Part shown: positions 27,697 to 36,452 of the stretch, one piece after another
How positions within the stretch are numbered: position 1 is the stretch's first letter
How the letters are laid out: each line of letters begins with the position of its first letter
Source: Enterococcus sp. BWR-S5
GTDB lineage: Bacteria; Bacillota; Bacilli; Lactobacillales; Enterococcaceae
Assembly: GCF_016745255.1 (NCBI RefSeq)
Contig: NZ_JADOEQ010000001.1
Location: forward strand, 124,001 to 188,000
DNA: 64,000 bases
Reading direction: 5' to 3'
Notes under the pieces: generated by a model
Told to the model about the DNA's origin: nothing
The model's database searches: none
The model's input: only the letters and a program-made list of their open reading frames with translations
Position numbers and translations under genes: made by a program

Positions 27697-28470
27697 ATGA
27701 CAATCGATGCAAACCGTTTATCTGCTCATCTGTCACAGGCCTTTATCACAAAGGGGAGCACACCGTTGACTGAGGTAGCTCCAGGATTAACGGTACAGGA
27801 AGCATACCTTGTTCAATTGGCAACCATTGAAAAGGAATTGGCGCAGGGGAGGAGAATTACCGGCAAAAAAATTGGGTTAACTTCAGCCGCGATGCAGCAA
27901 TCACTAGGTGTAAATGAACCAGATTATGGTCACTTATTGGATTCAATGGAAATCCAAAATAATGGAAAGGTTTCGCCGGAGCTGGTATTGCAGCCAAGGG
28001 TAGAAGGCGAGATTGCCTTTATCCTAAAAGAGGATCTCAAAGGACCCAATGTGACTGCTTTTGATGTAATCCAAGCAACGGACTATATTGTACCGGCAAT
28101 CGAAATTGTAGACAGTCGTATCAAGGATTGGAAGCTGACCTTGCAGGATACGGTAGGTGATAACGCTTCATCAGGGCTGTACGTGCTTGGAGAAAATCAA
28201 TTTCGCTTACCAGATGTGGATTTGAGAGTAGTAGGAATGGCTTTGTACAAGAACGGTATTCTTCAAAATACCGGAACTGGTGCAGCGTGTCTGGATAATC
28301 CTATCAATGCGGTGGTTTGGCTGGCCAATAAGTTGGCTAATTATGATATTTATTTGAAAAAGGGAGAGGTAATCTTGTCCGGAGCACTATCTGCGGCAAT
28401 CCCAGCTGAGGCAGGAGATTTCTTTGAAATGAAGTTCAATCAAATGGGGAGTGTAAATGTCAGTTTTTAA
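27697..28470 (+). CDS. 2-oxopent-4-enoate (2-keto-4-pentenoate) hydratase
   Basis: 257 residues, DmpE/MhpD/XylJ type of the fumarylacetoacetase-like superfamily. KKIGLTSAAMQQSLGV, RVEGEIAFIL, AIEIVDSRI and DNASSGLYVLG are the typical motifs; the Glu residues hold Mg2+ or Mn2+. It hydrates 2-hydroxypenta-2,4-dienoate to 4-hydroxy-2-oxovalerate. AAGGAGG precedes the ATG. It is first of seven pathway genes and a paralogue of the decarboxylase at 30395. The two normally form a complex. Confidence 0.9.
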   Translation: MTIDANRLSAHLSQAFITKGSTPLTEVAPGLTVQEAYLVQLATIEKELAQGRRITGKKIGLTSAAMQQSLGVNEPDYGHLLDSMEIQNNGKVSPELVLQPRVEGEIAFILKEDLKGPNVTAFDVIQATDYIVPAIEIVDSRIKDWKLTLQDTVGDNASSGLYVLGENQFRLPDVDLRVVGMALYKNGILQNTGTGAACLDNPINAVVWLANKLANYDIYLKKGEVILSGALSAAIPAEAGDFFEMKFNQMGSVNVSF

Positions 28471-28485
28471 AAGGAGGAAAGACAG

Positions 28486-29355
28486 GTGGTAAAGATAAAA
28501 GCAGGAATTATTGGTTCGGGAAATATTGGAAGCGATTTAATGATGAAGCTGCTTCGATCAAAGGTAATTGAACCAACCGTTATGATAGGACTGGATAATC
28601 AGTCTGAGGGAATGAAGCGTGCACGGGAGCACGGGCTAAAGACATTTGCCGGGGGAATCGATCAATGGGCTCAGGAAGCGCCGGATACAGCAGATATTCT
28701 TTTCGATGCAACTTCTGCAAATGCGCATATTCATAACAATCAAGTAGCGGAACAGCTTGGAAAAGTTATGTTGGATTTGACACCGGCAGCAATTGGTCCG
28801 TTTGTTATCCCTCCGGTGAATTTGACTGAGCATATCATGAAGCGAAATATCAATATGGTGACTTGCGGCGGTCAGGCAACCGTTCCGATTATTGCGGCAA
28901 TTAATAGCGTTCAGCCCGTTGCATATGGAGAAATTATTGCAACTATTTCCAGTAAAAGTGCCGGACCGGGAACAAGAGCAAATATCGATGAATTTACTGA
29001 GACAACAAGTAAAGCTATTGAAGAAATTGGTGGGGCAAAAAAAGGACGTGCGATTATTATTTTGAATCCGGCAGACCCACCTATCCTGATGCGAGATACT
29101 GTTCGTGTGCTAGTCGAGAATCAAGCAAAAGTAACAGAAATTTTATCTGCAATTGAAGCAATGGTACAGGCAGTTCAGGAATATGTACCAGGGTATCATT
29201 TACGAACTGAGCCAATTATTGAAGACAAAGAAATTACTGTTTTTCTTGAAGTAGAAGGAGCCGGAGATTACTTACCGAATTATGCAGGAAATTTGGATAT
29301 CATGACATCAGCAGCAACTAGAGTAGCTGAGAAAATCGCACAAATGAATGGATAG
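28486..29355 (+). CDS. Acetaldehyde dehydrogenase (acylating)
   Basis: 289 residues, DmpF/MhpF type. The N-terminus [19 protein letters not shown] is the NAD-binding loop; [17 protein letters not shown] holds the catalytic Cys; [13 protein letters not shown] and the C-terminal dimer region follow. It turns acetaldehyde, NAD and CoA into acetyl-CoA and channels the aldehyde from the aldolase encoded next. GTG start with AGGAGG at good spacing. 15 bases after the hydratase. Confidence 0.94.
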   Translation: MVKIKAGIIGSGNIGSDLMMKLLRSKVIEPTVMIGLDNQSEGMKRAREHGLKTFAGGIDQWAQEAPDTADILFDATSANAHIHNNQVAEQLGKVMLDLTPAAIGPFVIPPVNLTEHIMKRNINMVTCGGQATVPIIAAINSVQPVAYGEIIATISSKSAGPGTRANIDEFTETTSKAIEEIGGAKKGRAIIILNPADPPILMRDTVRVLVENQAKVTEILSAIEAMVQAVQEYVPGYHLRTEPIIEDKEITVFLEVEGAGDYLPNYAGNLDIMTSAATRVAEKIAQMNG

Positions 29356-29369
29356 AAGGAGGGGAAGAC

Positions 29370-30377
29370 GTGTTTGATGATTTAGATGTAATCATTACTG
29401 AGGTCGCGTTGCGTGACGGCAGCCATGCGGTAAGCCATAGCTTTACAGAAGAGCAGGTTCGTCAAGTGGTTGGTGCACTGGATAAAGCCAGAGTCCCTTA
29501 TATTGAAGTTTCTCATGGAGATGGTTTGGGTGGAAGTACACTGCAATATGGTCTTTCAAAAGTTGATGAATTTAAGTTGATTCAAGCAGCTGTGGAAACG
29601 GCTGAGTTTTCAAAAATAGCGGTTCTATTGTTACCGGGGATTGGCACCGTTCACGAGCTGAAAAGGGCAAAGGATTTGGGTGCCTCACTAGTCAGAGTGG
29701 CTACCCATGTCACGGAAGCAGATGTTTCCGCACAGCATATTCAAGAGGCCAGAAAAATGGGGCTGACGACCTTTGGCTTCTTGATGATGTCACATATGGC
29801 ACCTATTGAAAAGCTGGTTGAGCAAGCAAAACTGATGGAAAGTTATGGTGCAGAAGCTGTTTACATGACTGATTCAGCTGGTGCCTTGCTTCCGGACCAA
29901 GTCTACGAACGGATTTCTGCGCTGAAGGACGCATTGACTATTGAGGTGGGCTTTCATGCACATAATAATTTGGGGCTGGCTATGGGCAATACGCTTGAAG
30001 CGATTCGAGCGGGTGCAACACGAATCGATGGCAGTATTCGATCACTTGGTGCCGGCGCCGGAAATACTCAGACAGAGGTTCTTGCTGCAGTTCTTGAGAA
30101 AAAAGGGATACGGACAGGAATCGACCTCTACAATATTATGGATGCTGCTGAGGATGTTGTTGCCCCATTATTGAAAACACCACAGGAAATAACAAAGGAT
30201 AGTCTGACGATGGGGTATGCCGGAGTTTATTCCAGTTTTCAGCTTCATGCTAAGCGAGCAGGACAGAAATACGGGGTTGATCCACGGGATATTCTGATTG
30301 AATTGGGCAAACAAAAGGTCGTTGGCGGACAGGAAGACATGATTATCGATGTAGCCAAACGAATGGTTAATCGCTAG
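29370..30377 (+). CDS. 4-hydroxy-2-oxovalerate aldolase
   Basis: 335 residues, DmpG/MhpE type. ITEVALRDGSHAVSHSF has the catalytic Arg and metal-binding Asp; HAHNNLGLAMGNTLEAI has the two metal His; a helical C-terminus contacts the dehydrogenase. It splits 4-hydroxy-2-oxovalerate to pyruvate and acetaldehyde with Mn2+. GTG start after AAGGAGG, 14 bases from the dehydrogenase gene, as expected for a channelling pair. Confidence 0.95.
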   Translation: MFDDLDVIITEVALRDGSHAVSHSFTEEQVRQVVGALDKARVPYIEVSHGDGLGGSTLQYGLSKVDEFKLIQAAVETAEFSKIAVLLLPGIGTVHELKRAKDLGASLVRVATHVTEADVSAQHIQEARKMGLTTFGFLMMSHMAPIEKLVEQAKLMESYGAEAVYMTDSAGALLPDQVYERISALKDALTIEVGFHAHNNLGLAMGNTLEAIRAGATRIDGSIRSLGAGAGNTQTEVLAAVLEKKGIRTGIDLYNIMDAAEDVVAPLLKTPQEITKDSLTMGYAGVYSSFQLHAKRAGQKYGVDPRDILIELGKQKVVGGQEDMIIDVAKRMVNR

Positions 30378-30394
30378 AAAAGGAGGGCAGATAC

Positions 30395-31183
30395 TTGGAG
30401 TTGGAGAAAATAGAGAAGCTGGTTAATCATCTGTTGAGCGCTCAGGACAAGCACACTGAAATTAACAAGCTGACTGAGACACATTGTCCGGATTTGACAA
30501 TCAAAGAAGCATACGCCATACAGAAAGCACTTATAGAAAAAAGACTGGCTCGTGGTGAAGCAATCGCTGGACCTAAAATGGGGCTGACCAGTCAAGCTAA
30601 GCTGCAGCAGATGGCTGTTGATGACCCCATTTATGGCTACGTACTTGATTCAATGCTAATTGAAGATGGCGGCACGATAGCAATCAACGAGTATATCCAT
30701 CCTAAGGTGGAGCCGGAGCTGGGCTTTGTTTTAAAAGAAGAGATAAAGGGACCGGGTGTGACAAAAGAAGATGTTCTAGCAGCGACGGACTTCATTTTTC
30801 CTGCAATAGAAATCATCGACAGTCGTTATCGTAATTTTCAATTTACGCTACCTGATGTGATAGCAGACAATGCTTCTGCAGCAGGAGCTGTATTCGGAAC
30901 CTCTATCAAAAAACTTGGAACACTGGACTTAGAGACTATTGGTGTGGTTCTGGAAATAAATGGAAAAGTAAAGGAAGTCGGTGCCGGTGCTGCTGTTCTT
31001 AATCATCCGGCAGAAGCCGTTGCCCGACTGGTAAATATACTAGCAGAACAAGGGAAATCCGTAAAACCCGGACAGCCGATACTTACAGGGGCTATGACTG
31101 CAGCTGTAAAGATTGAGGCGGGAGATTACGTTGAAGTAAAATTTGGAGAAGGAGTAGGAGTGGTTCGCTTGTTTGTATCGTAG
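30395..31183 (+). CDS. 4-oxalocrotonate decarboxylase
   Basis: 262 residues, DmpH/XylI type, paralogue of the hydratase. KMGLTSQAKLQQMAVDDP, HPKVEPELGFVLKEE, AIEIIDSRY and DNASAAG fit the decarboxylase more than the hydratase, chiefly the KMGLTS and HPKVEPEL segments. It converts 2-oxo-3-hexenedioate to 2-hydroxypentadienoate and CO2. TTG start after GGAGGG. The enzyme that would feed it, 2-hydroxymuconate-semialdehyde dehydrogenase, is not encoded in this window. Confidence 0.88.
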   Translation: MELEKIEKLVNHLLSAQDKHTEINKLTETHCPDLTIKEAYAIQKALIEKRLARGEAIAGPKMGLTSQAKLQQMAVDDPIYGYVLDSMLIEDGGTIAINEYIHPKVEPELGFVLKEEIKGPGVTKEDVLAATDFIFPAIEIIDSRYRNFQFTLPDVIADNASAAGAVFGTSIKKLGTLDLETIGVVLEINGKVKEVGAGAAVLNHPAEAVARLVNILAEQGKSVKPGQPILTGAMTAAVKIEAGDYVEVKFGEGVGVVRLFVS

Positions 31184-31195
31184 GAGGAAAGGAAA

Positions 31196-31387
31196 ATGCC
31201 GTTTATTCACATTGAGATTCTTGAAGGTCGCTCTGAAGAAAAAATAGAAGAATTGATAGTTGAGCTAACAAAGACGACGGAACAAGTCTTAGGCTCATCG
31301 AAGCAAAGTATTCGTGTAATTGTTAATGAAATACCGAAAACCCATTGGGGAATGGGTGGAATATCTGCTAAAAAATTAGGAAGATAA
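31196..31387 (+). CDS. 4-oxalocrotonate tautomerase
   Basis: 63 residues, typical tautomerase length. After Met removal the catalytic Pro1 leads PFIHIEILEGRS; Arg in GRS and a later Arg (SIRVIVNE) form the active site. It converts 2-hydroxymuconate to 2-oxo-3-hexenedioate. GGAGGAAAGG precedes the ATG. A second tautomerase gene lies at 43215, outside the pathway. Confidence 0.92.
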   Translation: MPFIHIEILEGRSEEKIEELIVELTKTTEQVLGSSKQSIRVIVNEIPKTHWGMGGISAKKLGR

Positions 31388-31402
31388 AAGGAGAAATTAA
31401 TC

Positions 31403-32401
31403 ATGACAACTAAAAATTTGGAACCTTTATTCGAAGTCGCTCAATTAGCAATGGTCAACCTTTACACACCGAAGTTGGAAGAGTCAATCAAGTTTTTTGA
31501 AGTGATGGGCATGATCGTCGTTCATACAGATGAAGAAGGCAGTGTCTACATGCGTGCCTATGAAGATCCTTACAAATACAGCATGAAGCTGACACCGCAC
31601 CATGAGGCTGGATTGGTCAAAGCCAGCTGGCGAGCAACCAGTCAGGCGGCTATGGATCGTCGAGTAGAAGTATTATCTAATCTCCCTCAAGGAAAAGGCT
31701 GGGTTGAGCCGGCATACGGCAGAGGAAAAGCCTACGAGTTTACTAGTCCGGACAATCACTTATTTGAAATCTTCTTTGATGTAGAGTATTACGAAGCGCC
31801 GGAAGAATTAAAATCTAAACTAAATAACCGTCCGCAACGTCGCCCGTTGACCGGTGTACCAGTTCGCCGCTTGGATCATATGAATTGCTTAGCGAAGGAT
31901 GTAGACAAGAATGTCGACTTCTTCACCGAACACCTTGGCTTCAATGTGCGTGAGTATCTGGCAAAAGAGGATGGTTCAAAGGGTGCTGCATGGTTATCTG
32001 TTTCACCATTGGTTCATGAGATTGCCTTTATGACAGATGGTATGATGGAAAAAGCGGCACCGGGTCGTCTCCATCATGTGGCTTATTGGTTCGGTGATCC
32101 TCAAGATTTAGAATACCTGTCAGATGCGTTGACGGAATTGGGTATCCCTGTTGAGGCAGGTCCGCTGAAGCATGGTGTGTCTCAGGCAAAATGTATGTAT
32201 GCCATCGAACCGGGTGGGAACCGTATTGAGCTCTTTGGTGATACTGGCTACTTAATCTTTGATCCGACTTGGAAGCCGGTCGAGTGGAACATTGATGATG
32301 CTGAAAAAGCAATCATTTGGTATGGGGCAGGCTTACCACACAGCTACTTCCGTTATGGTACACCAGTGATTGAAGATTCAGAAATCAAACCATTTTATTA
32401 A
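31403..32401 (+). CDS. Catechol 2,3-dioxygenase
   Basis: 332 residues with two VOC modules. Metal ligands expected in the C-terminal module are present: His159 (RLDHMN), the His224-His225 pair (RLHHVAYW) and Glu276 (NRIELFGD). This is an Fe(II) extradiol enzyme of the XylE/DmpB group that opens catechol to 2-hydroxymuconate semialdehyde. AAGGAG precedes the ATG. No ferredoxin for reactivation is adjacent. Exact catechol preference cannot be read; a hydrolase in the same block suggests 3-alkylcatechols. Confidence 0.92.
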   Translation: MTTKNLEPLFEVAQLAMVNLYTPKLEESIKFFEVMGMIVVHTDEEGSVYMRAYEDPYKYSMKLTPHHEAGLVKASWRATSQAAMDRRVEVLSNLPQGKGWVEPAYGRGKAYEFTSPDNHLFEIFFDVEYYEAPEELKSKLNNRPQRRPLTGVPVRRLDHMNCLAKDVDKNVDFFTEHLGFNVREYLAKEDGSKGAAWLSVSPLVHEIAFMTDGMMEKAAPGRLHHVAYWFGDPQDLEYLSDALTELGIPVEAGPLKHGVSQAKCMYAIEPGGNRIELFGDTGYLIFDPTWKPVEWNIDDAEKAIIWYGAGLPHSYFRYGTPVIEDSEIKPFY

Positions 32402-32642
32402 GTATACAACTGAATAATTGCGGTCAGGACAAAGACAGCTGTATTTTCGGTTTTCAGGTAACTGTTACTGAAAAAAAGCTGCTTTGCTCCGGCCGCTTCT
32501 ATGAGTTTAGCATCAACATCGTGTGAATAAGTTTGTTTATTTACACCGTTTTAGTTGAAGTAAAAGAGCATAAATTTTTGAAAAGAAGAGTACAGAGGAA
32601 CGTTAGGCGTCCACTATAACATTTATATAGGGAGAGAGAAGA

Positions 32643-33470
32643 ATGGAACAGAGACCGGAAATTGCGAATATGATTCAAACAGGAAATTTTAAGACGAATT
32701 ACCATGATGTTGGAAATAAGGATGGCGAGAAAATCGTACTTCTTCATGGCTCGGGTCCCGGGGTAACTGCTTGGGCGAATTGGAATAAGCTCTTCACGCT
32801 TTGGGATAAGGACTATCATATGTATGCACCGGATATGGTGGGCTTTGGCTATACAGAAAGACCGGCAGGCATTAGTTATAACATGAATGTCTGGGTACAA
32901 CAGACTATCGATTTTTTTGATGCAGCAGGGATTGAAAAAGCCAATTTGATTGGGAATTCTTTTGGTGGTGCCTTGGCTTTATCCATAGCAATCAAGTATC
33001 CGGAGCGAGTAAACAAATTGATACTGATGGGAAGTATGGGCGTCAGCTTCCCCATCACGTATGGGTTGGATCGTGTATGGGGCTATCAGCCTTCGCTGGC
33101 AAATATGGAGGAGCTGTTGGAAATCTTTACTTACGATCATTCTTTTGTTACACCGGATTTAATCAAAACACGTTATGAATCCAGTAAAAAAGCAGAATTT
33201 CATGAAAGCTTTTCTTCAATGTTTCCAGAGCCGCGCCAAAACAGTGTGGAGGCGATGGCAGGTAATAAGGACTATATCCGAGATATTCCTCATGACACCT
33301 TGGTTGTGCATGGTCGTGAAGACCGCGTGATTCCCGTGGAAACGTCGCTGGAGCTTGCGAAAACAATTAAGAATTCAGAGCTGCACATTTTTGGAAAATG
33401 TGGACACTGGACGCAAATTGAGCAAACCCAACGATTTGCAGATACTGTAAAAAGCTTTATTGAGAAGTAA
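32643..33470 (+). CDS. Meta-cleavage product hydrolase (2-hydroxymuconic semialdehyde hydrolase)
   Basis: 275-residue alpha/beta hydrolase. Oxyanion loop HGSGPGVTAWANW, nucleophile in IGNSFGGALAL, acid in HGREDRVIPVE and His in GKCGHWTQIE complete the triad. It resembles DmpD/XylF/TodF enzymes that cut the ring-fission product to 2-hydroxypentadienoate plus a small acid. A 241-base gap separates it from the dioxygenase, so it may have an extra promoter. GGGAGAGAG precedes the ATG; a strong terminator follows. Confidence 0.9.
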   Translation: MEQRPEIANMIQTGNFKTNYHDVGNKDGEKIVLLHGSGPGVTAWANWNKLFTLWDKDYHMYAPDMVGFGYTERPAGISYNMNVWVQQTIDFFDAAGIEKANLIGNSFGGALALSIAIKYPERVNKLILMGSMGVSFPITYGLDRVWGYQPSLANMEELLEIFTYDHSFVTPDLIKTRYESSKKAEFHESFSSMFPEPRQNSVEAMAGNKDYIRDIPHDTLVVHGREDRVIPVETSLELAKTIKNSELHIFGKCGHWTQIEQTQRFADTVKSFIEK

Positions 33471-33473
33471 AAG

Positions 33474-33515
33474 AAAGCGTAAAATCGTGTAGGACCAACG
33501 ATTTTACGCTTTTTC
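33474..33515 (+). terminator. Terminator of the meta-cleavage block
   Basis: AAAGCGTAAAATCG pairs with CGATTTTACGCTTT (14 bp), then more T. Confidence 0.9.
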
Positions 33516-33540
33516 TCAGGCTGCTTTCCCTATCCTGTAT

Positions 33541-33569
33541 TTGATTCAAAACAGCTAGTATGGTATATT
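33541..33569 (+). promoter_or_regulatory. Promoter of a candidate small RNA
   Basis: TTGATT, 17 bases, TATATT with an extended -10 (TGGTATATT). No gene starts for 350 bases. Confidence 0.55.
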
Positions 33570-33575
33570 GTATTG

Positions 33576-33794
33576 GAAATTATTTTGAGTAAAGTAAGTG
33601 AAATTAAATAGCTGAGGTGTGCTTTTTGAGCAGTGTGACGATATCTATCTAGACTAATTTAATAACCAAAAAAACGATAGTTTATTTTGGTGTGTCTATA
33701 GGTATTCTTACATCCTCAAAATATTTTAAGTACACTTACGTATGTAAAGGTCTTTGAATAGGATTGAACGGTTGGGAATTTCCCAGCCTTTTTT
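33576..33794 (+). ncRNA. Candidate small RNA, about 220 nt
   Basis: The stretch between a good promoter (33541-33569) and a terminator hairpin (GGTTGGG with CCCAGCC, then T6, 33770-33794) has no ORF beyond eight codons. It may be an sRNA or a leader of the polyamine gene that starts at 33919. It contains a TTACGTATGTAA palindrome-like segment at about 33737. No Rfam family recognised. Confidence 0.4.
33770..33794 (+). terminator. Terminator ending the candidate small RNA
   Basis: GGTTGGG pairs with CCCAGCC over a short loop, followed by six T. Confidence 0.65.
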
Positions 33795-33918
33795 ATTTCC
33801 TTTGATAGCCAATAGAATAGTAGATAACATTAATTAAATTAGTGCGGATAGTCATTTCATCGAGAGTAAACAACGAAGGGATGGACTGGTTCAACGCACA
33901 TAAGCGGAACCGTAACGA

Positions 33919-35457
33919 ATGAATATAGCGAAAAAAATTAAGAAACAAACGAATTTGAGAGAATCAGAAGAGGTCATTGAAATCCTACTGATTGAGCTTT
34001 ACTTACGACATCGTTTGTCAACAAGATGTATGGCAGATAGAGTGAATCTGCCGCTTCCGGTAGTCTCCGCAATAAGAAAAGAGCTGAAGAGAGCAGGACT
34101 TGTCACAGAACAGCAAGGAGCGGTTCTCACTAGGAGGGGGCGTCTCTATGTGGAACAACAGCTTGGCTGGTTAGCCATTGATTCCGAGAAGTATCTCAGG
34201 CTTTTGGATTCAACTTTAGAGAAGGAAGCGTTAAAGAACGAGCTGGTACAGGAATTAGAGGCTGCAATAAGTAATCGACCTGTAGTCGAAGTGGCTTACG
34301 ACCAAGCGTTCGCGACACTTGAAACAATCGTTGATCGCGCCTTTCTGTTGCTGACAGACTGTACATTTCCAAAGAAACACATATTATTCCTAGGTGATGA
34401 CGATTTGACATCATTAGCAGTTGGCCTGCTAGTAAAAAAAATCCAACGAAGAGCAATTGAAGAAAGTATCAGGCTGACGGTGTATGAGCTGTCTGCGGGA
34501 ATCATTGATTGCATTGAGACTACAGCTGAAAAATTGGGTCTAGTTATCTGTTGTGAACAAGTTGATTTTCGTCAAGGTTCGTGTAAATGGTTTAATCATC
34601 AATTTGATTCAATTTTTGTCGATCCGCCTTATACACTTTCCGGCTTGAAGCTGTTTTTGTCACGTGCCGTTTCCAGCAGTAAGCTTGGGAACAGTAAAAT
34701 CTATTTATCCTTTGGAGAAAGGGACCCGGAGAGTCAATTGGCAACTCAGCATTTATTCAGCCAGCAAAATCTGCTCATCGATCAGATTCGACCAAAGTTT
34801 AACCATTATTCAGGTGCTTCGATTATCAATGGTGTGAGTACACTCTATGAATTGTCGACACAGGCGGACAGCTATGCCAATATTTTAGCTGAAAAGCCAT
34901 ACCTTGAGCTCATGTATACAGGAGAGCTGAATCCTCGTAATACAGTATATCGATGCCAAAACTGCCAACAAACTTATATCATAGGTGCTAAACAGACATT
35001 CAAAACGATTGAGTATTTAAAAGCACAGTGTTGCTCTGCCTGCGGCTCGGATAATTTTTTGCGAGTATCCCGTGAGGCGGCAGCCGCGACTGTTTCACAT
35101 GAAAAGTGGTATCTGGGCGATCATTATTTAATAGAACTAAAGAGCTGTCCTCAAGAGCTTTTGGCATCTGTTTCGACTGTCGAGCAAACGATGCTGGCCA
35201 TTGTAGAGACCTGTGATTTAGCAGCAGTAACTCACTACTTTCATCAATTTGAGCCATGGGGTGTCAGCGGTGTGGTGGTTCTTAAGGAATCTCATTTTAC
35301 GATTCATACTTGGCCGGAGGAAAATTATGCAGCTGTCGATCTTTTTGTCTGCCAAGAGCTTTCTTCCAAAGAACAATTTATTTCATTAGTAACCGATTTA
35401 TTTGGTGCAGGGGAAATGGTGTATCAGATGGTTAAGCGGGGGGAACGAATGGGATAG
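33919..35457 (+). CDS. Fused branched-chain polyamine synthase (BpsA) and AdoMet decarboxylase (SpeD)
   Basis: 512 residues in two enzymes. Residues about 1-90 form a winged helix as in BpsA; 150-320 form a methyltransferase-like aminopropyltransferase with GDDD (159-162) and DPPYT (from 235), the BpsA motifs. A four-Cys zinc ribbon (CQNC, CSAC) lies at about 338-375. Residues about 390-505 are a class 1b SpeD with the self-cleavage pair Glu457-Ser458, His463 and Cys478, spaced as in T. maritima SpeD (Ser63, His68, Cys83). One protein would thus make decarboxylated AdoMet and add aminopropyl groups to spermidine. The ribosome site before the ATG is weak. No other polyamine gene is near. Confidence 0.85.
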   Translation: MNIAKKIKKQTNLRESEEVIEILLIELYLRHRLSTRCMADRVNLPLPVVSAIRKELKRAGLVTEQQGAVLTRRGRLYVEQQLGWLAIDSEKYLRLLDSTLEKEALKNELVQELEAAISNRPVVEVAYDQAFATLETIVDRAFLLLTDCTFPKKHILFLGDDDLTSLAVGLLVKKIQRRAIEESIRLTVYELSAGIIDCIETTAEKLGLVICCEQVDFRQGSCKWFNHQFDSIFVDPPYTLSGLKLFLSRAVSSSKLGNSKIYLSFGERDPESQLATQHLFSQQNLLIDQIRPKFNHYSGASIINGVSTLYELSTQADSYANILAEKPYLELMYTGELNPRNTVYRCQNCQQTYIIGAKQTFKTIEYLKAQCCSACGSDNFLRVSREAAAATVSHEKWYLGDHYLIELKSCPQELLASVSTVEQTMLAIVETCDLAAVTHYFHQFEPWGVSGVVVLKESHFTIHTWPEENYAAVDLFVCQELSSKEQFISLVTDLFGAGEMVYQMVKRGERMG

Positions 35458-35524
35458 GTAGACTGGCTTGTCTTTGGTAACAATAATTTCTTGTAAGTTT
35501 CCGCTCTGTTCCGTTTTTCTATAT

Positions 35525-35580
35525 CGAGCGACTCGTTCGGCTTTTCCGTTTGTCTAGCTTCACGAGTCAGCTCATTTGAC
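35525..35580 (+). repeat. Dispersed repeat, copy 2 (composite)
   Basis: GAGCGACTCGTTCGGCTTTTCC (right half of the repeat) at 35526-35547, then TGTCTAGCTTCACGAG with TCAGCTCATTTGAC (left half) at 35551-35580. Confidence 0.55.
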
Positions 35581-35588
35581 GATAAGAT

Positions 35589-35628
35589 AAACTGTCTTCA
35601 GTGGTAAAGGACACCACTGAGCCAGTTT
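35589..35628. repeat. Nested inverted repeat
   Basis: AAACTG pairs with CAGTTT outside and CAGTGGT with ACCACTG inside, giving a two-step hairpin. No T tract follows at once, so it may act as an RNA processing or stability element for the polyamine gene transcript. Confidence 0.55.
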
Positions 35629-35638
35629 ACTATATCGC

Positions 35639-35669
35639 GCATGAGCTAAGCGACTCGTTCAGCTTTTCC
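35639..35669 (+). repeat. Dispersed repeat, copy 3
   Basis: GCATGAGCTAAGCG then ACTCGTTCAGCTTTTCC, right half of the repeat. Confidence 0.55.
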
Positions 35670-35759
35670 ATGTATAAAATCGGCTAAAAGGCCTATATAA
35701 ATGACGGAAGATTTCTGATAATGTAAAATAGAATGTAGAAGATTAACGGAGGGGATTAC

Positions 35760-36434
35760 ATGGCGAAAATCATGATTGTGGAAGACGAGGCGACGATTCG
35801 CGGCTTGATTATGAAAGAGTTGGAAAAATGGGAAATGACTGTATTTGGTACAACGGACTTTCATCAGGTGTTTGAAGATTTTCAAAGCGAAGAGCCGCAG
35901 CTGGTTCTTTTAGATATCAACCTTCCTGTATACGATGGGTATTATTGGTGTCAGAAAATTCGTGAGGTCTCTAAGGTTCCAATCATCTTTATTTCCAGTC
36001 GGAATACAAACATGGATATGATTATGGCAATGAATATGGGAGCGGATGATTTTGTGACGAAGCCTTTCCAGATAGACGTGTTGGTTGCTAAAATCAATGC
36101 ACTTTTGCGTCGTTCATACAATTACTCTGAGCCGGGAAATGAGGTTATGGAGCACAACGGAATCACTCTGAACTTAGATAATGGCAATATGGAGATTGCC
36201 GGAGAAACGATTGATCTCAGCAAAAATGAATACCGTCTGCTTTATTTGTTGATGAAGAAGCATGGAAAGATTTTGACCAGAGAAAAACTACTTCGTTCTC
36301 TTTGGGAGGATGAACGTTTTGTTGACGACAATACCTTAACAGTAAATATCAACCGTCTAAGAAAGAAAATTGAACAAGCGGGTATTAATGGATACATTGA
36401 AACCAAGGTAGGTCAGGGATATATTGTTCCTTAG
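35760..36434 (+). CDS. OmpR-family response regulator, BceR/GraR-like
   Basis: 224 residues. Receiver domain (1-118) with acidic pair EDE near residue 8, phospho-acceptor Asp52 (LLDINLPV) and Lys in FVTKPF; winged-helix output domain (about 128-222) with NEYRLLYLLMKK and LTVNINRLRKK. It is close to Bce-type regulators that answer cell-wall antibiotics and normally control a BceAB transporter. The kinase gene follows after 18 bases. GGAGGGG precedes the ATG. Confidence 0.92.
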   Translation: MAKIMIVEDEATIRGLIMKELEKWEMTVFGTTDFHQVFEDFQSEEPQLVLLDINLPVYDGYYWCQKIREVSKVPIIFISSRNTNMDMIMAMNMGADDFVTKPFQIDVLVAKINALLRRSYNYSEPGNEVMEHNGITLNLDNGNMEIAGETIDLSKNEYRLLYLLMKKHGKILTREKLLRSLWEDERFVDDNTLTVNINRLRKKIEQAGINGYIETKVGQGYIVP

Positions 36435-36452
36435 ACTGGTTAGGAGAAAGAT

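Larger units (their letters stand above)
35458..35759. other. Intergenic region with repeat cluster and nested hairpin
   Basis: 302 bases without a gene. It holds three pieces of the dispersed repeat (35525-35547, 35551-35580, 35639-35669) around a nested inverted repeat at 35589-35628. Confidence 0.6.

Noticed and set aside
32402-32642. Operator hairpin TTTTCAGGTAACTGTTACTGAAAA before the hydrolase gene
   Set aside because: The near-palindrome is AT-rich with no second copy in the iclR control region, so I cannot tie it to any regulator.
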